DNA of 64,000 bases from Mesorhizobium sp. B2-3-4 (GCF_006442315.1 NZ_VFVY01000013.1:62001-126000), one strand, 5' to 3'; positions 42,501 to 53,512 are shown, counted from the stretch's first letter. Notes: generated by a model not told the origin, from the sequence alone. Numbers and translations are program-made.

Positions 42501-43453
42501 ACGCACAGTTTGCCGGCAATGGTCCGGCCGTCGCGGCGCTCGATTGGGGTACGACCCGGCTTCGGGCCTGGCTGATCGACGGCGGCGGCAAGGTGCTTGC
42601 CGAGCGGCGCGGCGACGACGGCCTGATCACCGCGCGCGAAAAAGGTTTTTCGAACGTGCTGGAGGGCCACCTGGCCGCGCTGGGTGCGCCGGCGGACCTG
42701 CCCGTCATCATTTGCGGCATGGCCGGCTCCCGCCAGGGCTGGCTGGAGGCGCCCTATGTCAGCGTGCCATCGCCGCTCGGCGCCATTCTCGGTGGCGCGG
42801 CGCGCGTGCCCGGCCAGAAGCGCGACATCCGCATCGTTCCCGGCCTTGCCCAGCGCCTCGCCGACGCGCCCGACGTGATGCGCGGCGAGGAGACGCAGCT
42901 TGCCGGCGCCGGCCTGCCGGCCACGGGCCGCGACCTGGTCTGCATGCCTGGCACCCATTCGAAATGGGTGCTGGTCGAGGACGGCGCTGTCGCCGGCTTC
43001 GGCACCTGGCCGACGGGCGAACTGTTTTCCGTGCTGGCCGGGCACTCGATCCTGCGCCATTCGCTGGGCGAACATCCGGCCCCGGTTGCCGCAGGCAATC
43101 CGTTCTTCCGCCGCTGGTGCGAAATCGCATTGGGCGATGGCGGCGACGTCACGTCGAGGTTGTTTGCCATCCGCGCCGCCGGCCTGCTCCAGGATCTCCA
43201 GGCAGATGATGCCGCCGCCTGCCTGTCCGGCCTGCTGATCGGCGGCGAGATCGCGTCGGCCCGGCGCCGGCATGGCGCCGGCGCGACATCGGTGGTGCTG
43301 GTTGCCTCGGGCGCGCTGGCCGTGCTCTACCAGGCGGCACTCGGCTTTGCCGGGCTTGCCTTTCGCACTGTCGATGCCGACGAGGCGGTGCGCGCCGGTC
43401 TCATAGAAGCCGCGCGCGAGAATGGCATGATCGCCAGAACCGGAGTTGCCTGA
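42497..43453 (+). CDS. dgoK: 2-dehydro-3-deoxygalactonokinase
   Basis: DgoK phosphorylates 2-dehydro-3-deoxygalactonate at C6. The 318-residue protein begins with the ASKHA loop ALDWGTTRLRAWLIDGGGKV, followed by CGMAGSRQGWLEAPY, MPGTHSKWVLVEDG and SGLLIGGEIASA, all characteristic of the family. The GTG start overlaps the SDR stop (GTGA), and the stop overlaps dgoA by one base. Translational coupling is therefore expected throughout. Confidence 0.94.
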   Translation: MNAQFAGNGPAVAALDWGTTRLRAWLIDGGGKVLAERRGDDGLITAREKGFSNVLEGHLAALGAPADLPVIICGMAGSRQGWLEAPYVSVPSPLGAILGGAARVPGQKRDIRIVPGLAQRLADAPDVMRGEETQLAGAGLPATGRDLVCMPGTHSKWVLVEDGAVAGFGTWPTGELFSVLAGHSILRHSLGEHPAPVAAGNPFFRRWCEIALGDGGDVTSRLFAIRAAGLLQDLQADDAAACLSGLLIGGEIASARRRHGAGATSVVLVASGALAVLYQAALGFAGLAFRTVDADEAVRAGLIEAARENGMIARTGVA

Positions 43454-44091
43454 TGAGCCAGACCGCCCCTTTCCCGACGCTCAAGCGCGGCCTGGTCGCC
43501 ATCCTGCGCGGCCTCAAGGCAAGCGAGGCGATCGCCATCGGCCAGGCAGTGTTCGATGCCGGCATCGAGGCGATCGAGGTGCCGCTCAATTCGCCGCAGC
43601 CCTTTTCGTCGATCGCCAGGATTGTCCAGGTGCTGCCGAAGTCGGCGCTGGTCGGCGCCGGTACGGTGCTGACCGCTGCCGACGTCGACAATCTACACAC
43701 GGCCGGCGGACGGCTGCTGGTCAGCCCCAACATCGATGCCGAGGTGATGGGCCGCGCCGCGCATCATGGCATGGTCACCATGCCCGGCGTGTTCACCCCG
43801 ACCGAGGCTTTCCAGGCGATCCGGCTCGGCGCCTCGGCGTTGAAATTCTTTCCCGCCAGTGTGCTCGGCGCATCGGGCATATCGGCCATCCGGGCGGTGC
43901 TGCCGGCGCAGACGCTGGTCGGTGCGGTCGGCGGTGTTTCGGAGAAGGACTTTGCCGGTTACAAGGCGGTCGGGGTGACGGTCTTCGGGCTGGGCTCCAG
44001 CCTGTTCAAGCCGGGCATGAGCGTTGACGACGTGGCGGCCCGCGCGCATGCAGCCGTCGCTGCCTGGGACGCGGCATTCGGAGACGCATGA
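43453..44091 (+). CDS. dgoA: 2-dehydro-3-deoxy-6-phosphogalactonate aldolase
   Basis: DgoA splits 2-dehydro-3-deoxy-6-phosphogalactonate to pyruvate and glyceraldehyde 3-phosphate. The 212-residue class I aldolase shows the catalytic Glu region (GIEAIEVPLNSPQPF), GAGTVLTAADVD, and the Schiff-base lysine in ASALKFFPASVLG, followed by GAVGGVSEKDFAGY. Start and stop overlap both neighbouring genes. Confidence 0.95.
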   Translation: MSQTAPFPTLKRGLVAILRGLKASEAIAIGQAVFDAGIEAIEVPLNSPQPFSSIARIVQVLPKSALVGAGTVLTAADVDNLHTAGGRLLVSPNIDAEVMGRAAHHGMVTMPGVFTPTEAFQAIRLGASALKFFPASVLGASGISAIRAVLPAQTLVGAVGGVSEKDFAGYKAVGVTVFGLGSSLFKPGMSVDDVAARAHAAVAAWDAAFGDA

Positions 44092-44971
44092 TGAACGAAG
44101 CCATCGTTTCGGTCTTTTCAGACCATGTCTGCCAGCTCGGCGAAGGGCCGAGCTACGACCCGGCCACCGATGCGCTGTTCTGGTTCGACATCGTCAACGG
44201 CCAGCTTCTGGAAAAGCAGCTGTCCGGTGGCGCGACCAGGATCTATGAGCTCGGCCAGATGGCCAGCGCCATCGCCATCATCGACGACAAGCGCCAGCTG
44301 ATCGCCACCGAGACCGGCCTCCATGTCCGTGACGTCGCCACCGGCAAGCTCACGCTGCACACCGCGATCGAAGCGGACAATCCGGTCACCCGTTCCAACG
44401 ATTCGCGCGTTCATCCCTGCGGCGCCTTCTGGGTCGGCACCATGGGCAAGGGCGAGGAAAAAGGCGCCGGCTCGATCTACTGGTTTTTCAAGGGCGAGCT
44501 GCGCCGCCTGTTTTCCGACATCACCGTCTCCAATTCGATTTGTTTCTCCGCCGATGGTTCCATCGCCTATTACACCGACACCTCGACCGGACTCTTGATG
44601 CGGGTCGCTTGCGACCCCGCGACCGGCCTGCCTGCCGGCGAGCCGAAGGTTTTCGTCGATCACCGTTCGGCCAAGGGCTATGTCGACGGGTCCGTGCTCG
44701 ACCGTGACGGTATCCTGTGGAATGCCGTCTGGGGCGGCAGCGTCATCGAGGCCTATGGGCCGGACGGCAAGCTGGTGCGCACCGTCGCCATGCCGGTGAC
44801 GCAGCCTTCGTGCCGGCCTTCGTCGGCAAGAATGCCGACCGGCTGGCCGTCACCTCGGCCTGGTCGGGCAAGAACGAGAAGCAGCGCCTGCTCGACCTGC
44901 AGGGCGGCATGACCTTCCTCCTCGACATTCCCGTCAACGGCCGCCTGGAGCCGCGTGTCCTGATCGCCTGA
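44088..44971 (+). pseudogene. SMP-30/gluconolactonase-type lactonase gene with a -1 frameshift near its end
   Basis: The frame from 44088 encodes a six-bladed propeller lactonase with the metal-site regions LGEGPSYD, TRSNDSRVHPCGAFWVGTMG and YVDGSVLDRDG. After MPVTQPSC at 44811-44813 the family sequence (PAFVGKNADRLAVTSAWSGK, then MTFLLDIPVNGRLEPRVLIA) continues in another frame up to the stop at 44969-44971. The uncorrected frame runs into an Arg/Pro/Ser-rich tail ending at 44912. One missing C in the run TGCCGG explains everything. Either the gene is mutated in its last 50 codons or one base was lost in sequencing. By context it opens the sugar lactone made by the upstream SDR. Confidence 0.75.
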
Positions 44972-45109
44972 CCCTGCTCCGGCTGGTCCGCATCCCAGGT
45001 TGGGTGTCGGGCTGTCACGCAGGCGTCCGGCGCAAGTCGGTTTCGCGAAAGCGTTGCATTGGCGCCATGCGATTGTGGGCGCATCGCAGCGCCCGGAACA
45101 GAACAGCCG

Positions 45110-46183
45110 ATGCCGAACCCCAAGCCCAAACTGATCCTCGTCCATGAACCGGAAAAGGCCTGCTTCGGGCGGCTGGTCGGCGACGGCTTTCCCAGCGAGC
45201 GGGCGCTCGAAATCACCTCCTATCTGGCGCAATCGACCGATCTCGCGCCCGAATTCGACGCGCTCGCCGCCGCCTGCGACAGACGCGGCCTCGCCTTTGC
45301 TCCAGTGGAGCTGGACAATGCCGCCAGCGCGCTCGCCGAAGCCGATCCTTCCACGACGCTGGTCTGGACGCTGACCGACGGCATCGCCTACTTCCGCGGC
45401 GGTGCCGCGCCCGCGCTGGCAAGGCTCGACGGACTGAGGACAATCGGAGCGGACGATTCGCTCTTCGCGCTCTGCCAGGACAAGTTCCGCTCCGGCGCCG
45501 TGCTTGGCGCGCTCGGCCTGCCGGTTCCGCAGGCCGGCCTTGCCCGCGACGGCAAATGGCTGGTCGAGCCGCCGGCCTCGGCCGCTGGCTGGTTCGTCAA
45601 GCCCAACCGGCTCGGCGCCAAGATCGGCATCTGGCCGGATTCGCGTGTGTCCGAGCTCGATCATGCACTGGAACTCAGCCGGCGGGTTTTCGCCTGTTAT
45701 CGCGATGACGTCGTCGTCCAGCCCTATGTCGCAGGCCGCAATGCGCGCGCCAGCTTTCTCGGGTTGAAGCCGGACACCGGCGTCGAGGCGCTCGGCATCG
45801 CCTTTGTCGATTCAGGCGGCGATTTCCAGACCATGCAGGACAGCCTGGCGCTTTACGGCGAAACCGGCGAGGCGGCCAGGGCAGCGGGTGCCTACATCGA
45901 ACCGGAGCTGGTGGCGGTGGGTGACAGCCAGCCAGCCGCCGATGCCAGGATCCGCCGCATTGCCGAACGGCTGATCCAGGGCCTCGGCCTGCGCGACGTG
46001 TTTTCCATCGATCTCAGGGTCGAGGCCGACGACACGGTCCATCTCATCGAATTCGAGGTCTGCCCCGGCCTGCCCTGCTTCGACTTTCGCGACTATTGCC
46101 GCGCGCAGTGGGGGTTGAGCCTTGCCGACGCGATGGCCGAAGCGGCAGCCAACCGGTTGGGCGACGGGCTCCGGCGCGGCTGA
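45110..46183 (+). CDS. ATP-grasp protein, D-alanine-D-alanine ligase-like
   Basis: The 357-residue protein has the layout of an ATP-grasp ligase: a pre-ATP-grasp half (LILVHEPEKACFGRLVGDGF, LVWTLTDGIAYFRG), a lysine strand WFVKPNRLGAKIGI, the ATP lid VVVQPYVAGRNARASFLGLK and the metal site DLRVEADDTVHLIEFEVCPG. In D-Ala ligases the last motif is normally N-x-x-PG, whereas here it is EVCPG, so a metal ligand is changed. Housekeeping Ddl is therefore unlikely; a peptide-type ligase of unknown substrate fits better. ATG 45110 is chosen over 45059. Confidence 0.7.
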   Translation: MPNPKPKLILVHEPEKACFGRLVGDGFPSERALEITSYLAQSTDLAPEFDALAAACDRRGLAFAPVELDNAASALAEADPSTTLVWTLTDGIAYFRGGAAPALARLDGLRTIGADDSLFALCQDKFRSGAVLGALGLPVPQAGLARDGKWLVEPPASAAGWFVKPNRLGAKIGIWPDSRVSELDHALELSRRVFACYRDDVVVQPYVAGRNARASFLGLKPDTGVEALGIAFVDSGGDFQTMQDSLALYGETGEAARAAGAYIEPELVAVGDSQPAADARIRRIAERLIQGLGLRDVFSIDLRVEADDTVHLIEFEVCPGLPCFDFRDYCRAQWGLSLADAMAEAAANRLGDGLRRG

Positions 46184-46293
46184 TCCGCAGCAGCATCCTT
46201 CCTGCCTGGCGGCATCCGGGCGGCGGCTGAGCGCCTTGACGCGTTCGGCCTTGTCTCTAGTGTCGGCCCGAGATCACCAGCGAAGGCCGCGCG

Positions 46294-47562
46294 ATGAACA
46301 CAACGCCTGCCAGTTCCGAAATCCTGCACCACCACGTCAGGCGTATGGCCGGGCGCGATCCCCACGAGGCGCATCGTGTCGCCACCCCGCTCGAACTGCT
46401 GTTTGACCTGACCTTCGTCACCGCCTTCAGCTTTGCTTCCTCGCAGCTCGCCCATGCCCTGGCCGAAGGCCATTACACGGCGGCGTTGCTCGGCTTCGCC
46501 TTCGCCAGCTTCGCCATCTGCTGGGCCTGGATCAACTTCTCCTGGTTCTCCTCGGCCTATGACACGGACGACTGGATCTTCCGCCTCGTCACCATGGTGC
46601 AGATGATCGGCGTTCTGGTGCTGGCGATCGGCCTGCCGCGCATGTTCGCCTCCATCGAGCATGGCGAGCACCTCGACAATTCCGTGATGGTCTTCGGCTA
46701 TGTGATCATGCGGCTTGCCATGATTTTCCAATGGCTGCGCGCGGCGCGGCAGGACCCCGCCCGGCGCGGCATCTGCCTGACCTACGTCACCGCCATCGCC
46801 ATCGCCCAGATCGGCTGGGTGGTGCAGATACTCTTCGATTTTCCGGTGGGGACCAGCATCGTGTTGGCCATCATCCTGCTTCTGATCGAGCTGGCCGGCC
46901 CGGTGATCGCCGAACGCAGGCATGGCGGCACGCCATGGCACGCCCACCATATGGCCGAGCGCTACAGCCTGTTCGCCATCATCGCGCTCGGCGAAGGCGT
47001 CGTCGGCACGCTGGCGAGCCTCTCGGCCGTGGTCGAGGAGCAGGGCTGGTCCCTGGATGCCGCCCTGATCTGCATTGCCGGCACCGGGCTCACCTTCGGC
47101 ATGTGGTGGGTGTACTACATGCTGCCCTCGGCGCCGGTGCTTCACGCACATCGCAACCGGGCCTTCGTCTGGGGCTATGGCCAGATGCTGATCGTCGCAG
47201 CCATCGTGGCGACCGGCGCCGGCCTGCATGTCGCGGCCTATTTCATCGAGCACAAGGCCCATATCGGCCCGCTGGCGACGCTGCTCGCCACCGCAATCCC
47301 CGTCGCCGTTTTCCTGGCGGCGGTCTATGCGCTCTATACCTACCTGGTCCGGCGCTTCGACCCGTTCCACATCTGGCTGCTGCTGGCGACGGCGGCGGTG
47401 GTCGTCCTTGCCATTTTCGCCGCCATCGCTGGCGTCGACATGGCCGTCTGCCTGGTCATCCTGATGCTGGCACCGGCTGTCACCGTGGTTGGCTACGAAC
47501 TGCTCGGGCATCGTCACCAGGCGCAGGCACTGGCCGGCGACGCGCATCCGACCACGCCATGA
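46294..47562 (+). CDS. Low-temperature-requirement A (LtrA) family membrane protein
   Basis: The 422-residue protein has about eleven hydrophobic segments and the family's conserved N-terminal ATPLELLFDLTFVTAFSFAS, plus HMAERYSLFAIIALGEGVVG. It was named from a Listeria cold-growth mutant, but its biochemical role is unknown. It is an inner-membrane protein and stands alone, with no close operon partner. Confidence 0.88.
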   Translation: MNTTPASSEILHHHVRRMAGRDPHEAHRVATPLELLFDLTFVTAFSFASSQLAHALAEGHYTAALLGFAFASFAICWAWINFSWFSSAYDTDDWIFRLVTMVQMIGVLVLAIGLPRMFASIEHGEHLDNSVMVFGYVIMRLAMIFQWLRAARQDPARRGICLTYVTAIAIAQIGWVVQILFDFPVGTSIVLAIILLLIELAGPVIAERRHGGTPWHAHHMAERYSLFAIIALGEGVVGTLASLSAVVEEQGWSLDAALICIAGTGLTFGMWWVYYMLPSAPVLHAHRNRAFVWGYGQMLIVAAIVATGAGLHVAAYFIEHKAHIGPLATLLATAIPVAVFLAAVYALYTYLVRRFDPFHIWLLLATAAVVVLAIFAAIAGVDMAVCLVILMLAPAVTVVGYELLGHRHQAQALAGDAHPTTP

Positions 47563-47615
47563 TCGGCTGGCGCGAGAACGGCTGGATGAGGGGTTCGGCG
47601 TTCCCGTGAAACGCT

Positions 47616-47903
47616 CTAGATGCCTTCGACCAGCACGATCTCGCCGTCGGCGACCTTCTGGCGGATGGCGACCGCGCGCTGATACTCCGGCGAGTGATAG
47701 CAGTCATGCGCGGCGGCGAGCGACGGAAACTCGATGATGACGTTGCGGGCGCGGCCGGGACCCTCGGCCTTTTCATGGTCGCCGCCGCGAGCGAGGAATG
47801 TCGCGCCGAAGCGCTCGAAGGCCGGCTTGGCGGCCGCGACATAATCCTTGTAGCCTTCGGCGTCGCGCACATCGACACGAGCGATCCAGTATCCCTTGGG
47901 CAT
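47616..47903 (-). CDS. DUF1330 domain-containing protein
   Basis: The 95-residue protein (PKGYWIARVDVRDAEGYKDY, FLARGGDHEKAEGPGRARNV, FPSLAAAHDCYHSPEYQRAV) is a complete DUF1330 unit, a dimeric ferredoxin-like alpha/beta barrel fold of unknown function. It lies 27 bases after pyrF on the same strand and may be cotranscribed with it. Confidence 0.9.
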   Translation of the reverse strand: MPKGYWIARVDVRDAEGYKDYVAAAKPAFERFGATFLARGGDHEKAEGPGRARNVIIEFPSLAAAHDCYHSPEYQRAVAIRQKVADGEIVLVEGI

Positions 47904-47930
47904 GGTTTTCTCCGCTCTTTATTTGGGCCG

Positions 47931-48644
47931 TCAGGCCGAACGCATTTCGTCGAGAATGGCTTCGGCCGCTTCGCGTTTGTTGGCGGCGCCAACGATCGGC
48001 CGGCCGACGACGAGGTGGCTTGATCCATTGCGGATCGCTTGCCCGGGCGTCACCACGCGCTTCTGGTCGCCATGATCACTGCCTACGGGCCGGATGCCGG
48101 GCGTCACCACCGCCATGTCCGGGCCGACGATGCGGCGCACGGCCTCGGCCTCCGCGGCCGAGCAGACGATGCCGCCCATGCCCGCATGCAGCGCCTGTTC
48201 GGCGCGCCTCAGCACCAGCGTATGCGGGTCGTATTCATAGCCGACATCGATCATGTCCTGCTCGTCCATCGAGGTCAGCACGCTGACGGCAAGCAGGCAA
48301 AGTTCGCTGCCCCTGGCTGCTTCCACCGCCGACCGCATCGCCTTGGGATAGGCGTGGATGGTCAGCATGGTCATCCCCATCCTGACGATGTTCTCGACGC
48401 CCTTGGCCACGGTGTGGTCGATGTCGAGCAGCTTCATGTCGAGGAAGACCTTGGTCCCGCCGCTGGCCAGTTCCTTGGCGAAATCGAGCCCGCCGGCAAA
48501 GGCCAGCTGATAACCGATCTTGTAGAAGGAGACGATGCCGTCCAGCTCGCGCACCGCCTGCTCGGCCTCTTTCACGGTCGGTACGTCGAGGCCGACGATC
48601 AGTCTTTCCTGCATGGACCTGGCCTGCATGGTGGTGGCGATCAT
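47931..48644 (-). CDS. pyrF: Orotidine 5'-phosphate decarboxylase
   Basis: PyrF makes UMP from orotidine monophosphate, the last step of de novo pyrimidine synthesis. The 237-residue protein has LIVGLDVPTVKEAEQ, the catalytic D-x-K-x-x-D set in VFLDMKLLDIDHTVAKGVEN, and the phosphate-binding loop VTPGIRPVGSDHGDQKR with LVVGRPI. The ATG at 48644 overlaps the FMN reductase stop by four bases (ATGA); ATG 48614 is an internal alternative. Confidence 0.96.
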   Translation of the reverse strand: MIATTMQARSMQERLIVGLDVPTVKEAEQAVRELDGIVSFYKIGYQLAFAGGLDFAKELASGGTKVFLDMKLLDIDHTVAKGVENIVRMGMTMLTIHAYPKAMRSAVEAARGSELCLLAVSVLTSMDEQDMIDVGYEYDPHTLVLRRAEQALHAGMGGIVCSAAEAEAVRRIVGPDMAVVTPGIRPVGSDHGDQKRVVTPGQAIRNGSSHLVVGRPIVGAANKREAAEAILDEMRSA

Positions 48645-49237
48645 GCCTCGATCCGGGTCGACAGCATGCGCGAGGTTTCGATCAGCGTGCGGCATAGGTG
48701 CTCCATCGATTTGTGCAGTCTTTCATCACGGAAGCGGCCATCCCCGTCGAAAGCGTCGCCGCCTTCCGGCACTGAGCATTCCGGCGTCACCACTTCCATC
48801 TGGCAGCGCACCAGCACGGCGCGCAGATGGTTGATGCAGCGTATGCCGGCGAAGTGCCCGTTGGAGGACGAGCAGAGGCCGACGACCTTGCCGGCAAGCG
48901 GCCTCACCGGTCGGCCGCCATCCCGGCGCACCCGGCTCACCCAGTCGATCGTGTTCTTGAGCAGCGGCGGGATCGAACCGTTATATTCCGGCGTCGCGAT
49001 CAGGAGCCCGTCATGCGCGGCGATCAGCCGCGCGAGCCTCTGGGCGTTTTCCGGCACGCCCTTCTCCTTTTCCAGGTCCTCGTCGAGGATCGGCAGGGAA
49101 TAGTCGGCGAGCGAAATGCGGGTGACCTCGGCGCCTTGCACCGCAAGCTCCTTCTGCGCCACGTCGGCGGTCCTGCCGCTATAGGCGCCGCTGCGCACCG
49201 AGCCGGCGAAGACGAGGATTTTCGGGATCACTGGCAT
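48641..49237 (-). CDS. NADPH-dependent FMN reductase family protein
   Basis: The 198-residue flavodoxin-like protein has the phosphate loop VFAGSVRSGAYSGRTADVAQ and the substrate/flavin motif ATPEYNGSIPPLLKNTIDWV, the hallmark of NADPH:FMN or quinone reductases (SsuE/ChrR-like). AAGGGTGG upstream supports the ATG at 49237. It is translationally coupled to pyrF, though no functional link is obvious. Confidence 0.9.
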   Translation of the reverse strand: MPVIPKILVFAGSVRSGAYSGRTADVAQKELAVQGAEVTRISLADYSLPILDEDLEKEKGVPENAQRLARLIAAHDGLLIATPEYNGSIPPLLKNTIDWVSRVRRDGGRPVRPLAGKVVGLCSSSNGHFAGIRCINHLRAVLVRCQMEVVTPECSVPEGGDAFDGDGRFRDERLHKSMEHLCRTLIETSRMLSTRIEA

Positions 49238-49262
49238 TGGCCACCCTTGTTCCGGGACACGT

Positions 49263-49365
49263 ACAGCCAAGGGTCGCTCAAATCAACGGCTGGATGGGGA
49301 ATAGGCAGTAGGACAGTAGGGCAGTTCCCCAGCCAATCTTTCCCCCTACTCCCCTAATGCCTTGT
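49263..49365. repeat. Low-complexity AGTAGG-rich segment between pmtA and the FMN reductase gene
   Basis: AGTAGG recurs with a period of about 9 bases (GGCAGTAGGACAGTAGGGCA), followed within 40 bases by complementary CCCCTACTCCCCTAATGCC. The two parts could pair into an imperfect stem. It may act as the pmtA terminator region; otherwise no role is seen. Confidence 0.35.
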
Positions 49366-49368
49366 CTT

Positions 49369-49974
49369 CTAATGCGCCTCGCGCCGGTAAATCCAAAGCT
49401 GCGTCGGCGGGATGTTGCGGATGATGAAGTCGAAATGCTTGACGGTGTAATTGCCGCGCCCGGCCGGGATCGGCGACATCGGCCCATAGGTCAGCTGCAC
49501 GATCGGCCGTCCGGCCGGAATGCGGTCGAGCAGGCTTTCGATGTAGGCGATGCGCTGGGCGACGGGAAAGTTTAGCAGCGGCACGCCGGAAACGACGCTG
49601 TCGAAGATCATCCCGCTTCGCTCGCCAAGCGTGGCGTTGAGGTTGAAGGCGTCGCCCTCGATGAGGTTGACCCCGGGATAGAGCTGGCGCAGATGGCGCA
49701 CGAAATCCGTGTTGTATTCGACCGCGTAGAGGTTCTCGGGCCGCACGCCCTGGGCGAGGATGGCACGCGTGATGACGCCGGTGCCGGGACCGACCTCGAG
49801 CACCGGCAGGCCGGATTTGGGATTGACGATCGAGGCCATCTTGCGGGCGGTGATCGAGCTGGTAGGAACGATGGAACCGACGGTCTTGGGCTTGTCGATC
49901 CAGCCCTTGAAGAATTTGAGTTCGTCGTCGAACTTCTCGGCAAGCGCCTTCCGCAGTCCGTGACCACGTGTCAT
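49369..49974 (-). CDS. pmtA: Phosphatidylethanolamine N-methyltransferase, PmtA type
   Basis: PmtA methylates phosphatidylethanolamine towards phosphatidylcholine, a membrane lipid needed for symbiosis or virulence in many rhizobia. The 201-residue protein shows FDDELKFFKGWIDKPKTVGS, the SAM motif VLEVGPGTGVITRAIL and the late family sequence VVSGVPLLNFP. This fits the small Sinorhizobium-type enzyme rather than the Rhodobacter type. GGAG before the ATG at 49974 sets the start. dnaJ lies 150 bases upstream on the same strand. Confidence 0.85.
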   Translation of the reverse strand: MTRGHGLRKALAEKFDDELKFFKGWIDKPKTVGSIVPTSSITARKMASIVNPKSGLPVLEVGPGTGVITRAILAQGVRPENLYAVEYNTDFVRHLRQLYPGVNLIEGDAFNLNATLGERSGMIFDSVVSGVPLLNFPVAQRIAYIESLLDRIPAGRPIVQLTYGPMSPIPAGRGNYTVKHFDFIIRNIPPTQLWIYRREAH

Positions 49975-50124
49975 GCAAGCTCTCCTCAGCGCTCCCCGCA
50001 AGTTACTTAACACCTGGTTGACGCAAGGCAAGGCGCGGTCCTGCCGATGTCGTGGATAAGATAGGTTTCGTCGCGTACTGTTTTGCCGGTCGGCAACCCG
50101 CCTCGGCTTGCCTGCGACCGCCGG

Positions 50125-51255
50125 TCAACGCTCGCCGAAAGACTCGAAAAAGTCCTTCATGCGGGCAAAAAAGCCGCTCGACTGGGGGGAGTTGTCCTGC
50201 GAGGAGAGCTGTTCGAACTCTTCCAGCAATTCGCGCTGGCGCCGCGACAGGTTCTGCGGCGTTTCGACCGCCGTCTGGATGTAGAGGTCGCCGACATTGG
50301 GCTGGCGCAGCACCGGCATGCCCTTGCCCTTGAGGCGGAACTGGCGGCCGTTCTGGGTACCTTCGGTGACCTTGACCTTGGTCTGCGTGCCGTCGAGCGT
50401 GGTCACCTCGAAGGAGCCGCCAAGCGCGGCCGTGGTCATCGAGATAGGCACCTTGCAATAGAGGTCGGCGCCGTCGCGCTGGAAGAATTCGTGCGGTTTC
50501 ACCGCCAGGAAGATGTAGAGGTCGCCCGAAGGCCCGCCGCGCAGGCCGGCCTCGCCCTCATTGGCCAGCCGGATGCGGGTGCCGTCCTCGATGCCGGCTG
50601 GAATGTTGACCGACAGCGAACGCTCCTCGGTGACGCGGCCCTGGCCGGCGCATTTCGGACACGGGTCCTTGATCGTCTGGCCCCGGCCCTGGCACTGCGG
50701 ACACGTCCGCTCGATCGAGAAGAAGCCTTGCGTGGCGCGCACCTTGCCGTGGCCGTTGCACATCGAGCAGGTGACCGGCTGGGTGCCAGGTTTGGCGCCG
50801 CTGCCCGAGCATTCCGTGCAGGACATCGACGCCGGCACGCGGATCTGGGCGGTCTTGCCGGAAAACGCCTCTTCCAGCGAGATTTCCATATTGTAGCGCA
50901 GGTCGGCGCCGCGCTCGCGGCCACCGGAAGAGCGGCGCTGGCGCCCGCCCATCATGTCGCCGAAAATATCCTCGAAAATGTCGGCAAAGCCGCCGGCGCC
51001 AAAACCATGCGCGCCGCCATTCATGCCGCCCTGCTCGAAGGCGGCATGACCGAAACGGTCATAGGCCGCGCGCTTCTGCGGGTCCTTCAGCGTCTCGTAG
51101 GCTTCGTTGATTTCCTTGAACTTGTGCTCGCAGGCGTGATCGCCGGGATTGCGGTCGGGATGGAACTGCATGGCGAGCTTGCGGAAAGCGCTCTTGAGCT
51201 CCTTCTCGTCGGCGCCCTTCTGGACGCCCAGCGTTTCGTAGAAATCAGCTTTCAT
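50125..51255 (-). CDS. dnaJ: Chaperone protein DnaJ
   Basis: DnaJ is the Hsp40 co-chaperone that delivers substrates to DnaK and stimulates its ATPase. The 376-residue protein has the J-domain with HPD (FHPDRNPGD), a Gly/Phe-rich linker (GGMNGGAHGFGAGGFADIFE) and four zinc-binding CxxCxGxG repeats: CTECSGSG, CSMCNGHG, CPQCQGRG and CPKCAGQG. A C-terminal substrate domain completes it. It lies downstream of dnaK, separated by 222 bases that include a terminator. Confidence 0.98.
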   Translation of the reverse strand: MKADFYETLGVQKGADEKELKSAFRKLAMQFHPDRNPGDHACEHKFKEINEAYETLKDPQKRAAYDRFGHAAFEQGGMNGGAHGFGAGGFADIFEDIFGDMMGGRQRRSSGGRERGADLRYNMEISLEEAFSGKTAQIRVPASMSCTECSGSGAKPGTQPVTCSMCNGHGKVRATQGFFSIERTCPQCQGRGQTIKDPCPKCAGQGRVTEERSLSVNIPAGIEDGTRIRLANEGEAGLRGGPSGDLYIFLAVKPHEFFQRDGADLYCKVPISMTTAALGGSFEVTTLDGTQTKVKVTEGTQNGRQFRLKGKGMPVLRQPNVGDLYIQTAVETPQNLSRRQRELLEEFEQLSSQDNSPQSSGFFARMKDFFESFGER

Positions 51256-51423
51256 TTTTTCCCGCTGTCCGGATGCTCAACGTCTTGATGCATTGTCGCG
51301 TCGTTTGCCGGCACGTTGTTTCGATTTAGGATCGGTGCCGCCCGGATGCCAGTGCTGGCGCGCGTCTGTCCGGGTTTTTCTGTCATTTTTTCGGCGAGGC
51401 CCGCACTTTTTCAAAGATGGTTG

Positions 51424-51453
51424 CAAAAAAGCCCGGCTTTGCGCCGGGCTTTC
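51424..51453 (-). terminator. Rho-independent terminator after dnaK
   Basis: On the minus strand the arms AAAGCCCGGC and GCCGGGCTTT enclose a GCAAA loop and are followed by a run of six T. It is 25 bases past the dnaK stop. It should separate dnaK from dnaJ transcription or reduce readthrough. Confidence 0.85.
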
Positions 51454-51477
51454 CGCTTTATCTTGCCGTCAGCCGGC

Positions 51478-53394
<1,917 letters not shown>

Positions 53395-53512
53395 TGTTCT
53401 AGTTCTCTCCGCTAAGCAGGCTTTCAGGACCCGTGAAGGCGTTCCGTCGAAAGCCCCTGTTCACAAGAAATCCCGTATGGCGACCGGGGTTCCGGTGCCG
53501 CACGGCTTGGCG

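Noticed and set aside
39456..42506. Very long minus-strand open frame (1016 codons) antisense to LysR, GGDEF-EAL and SDR genes
   Set aside because: All three plus-strand genes have clear domains and the antisense product has none, so it is a high-GC artefact.
44972..45109. A tail of the lactonase gene or a small gene before the ATP-grasp gene
   Set aside because: No frame with coding character or start signal was seen in this gap.
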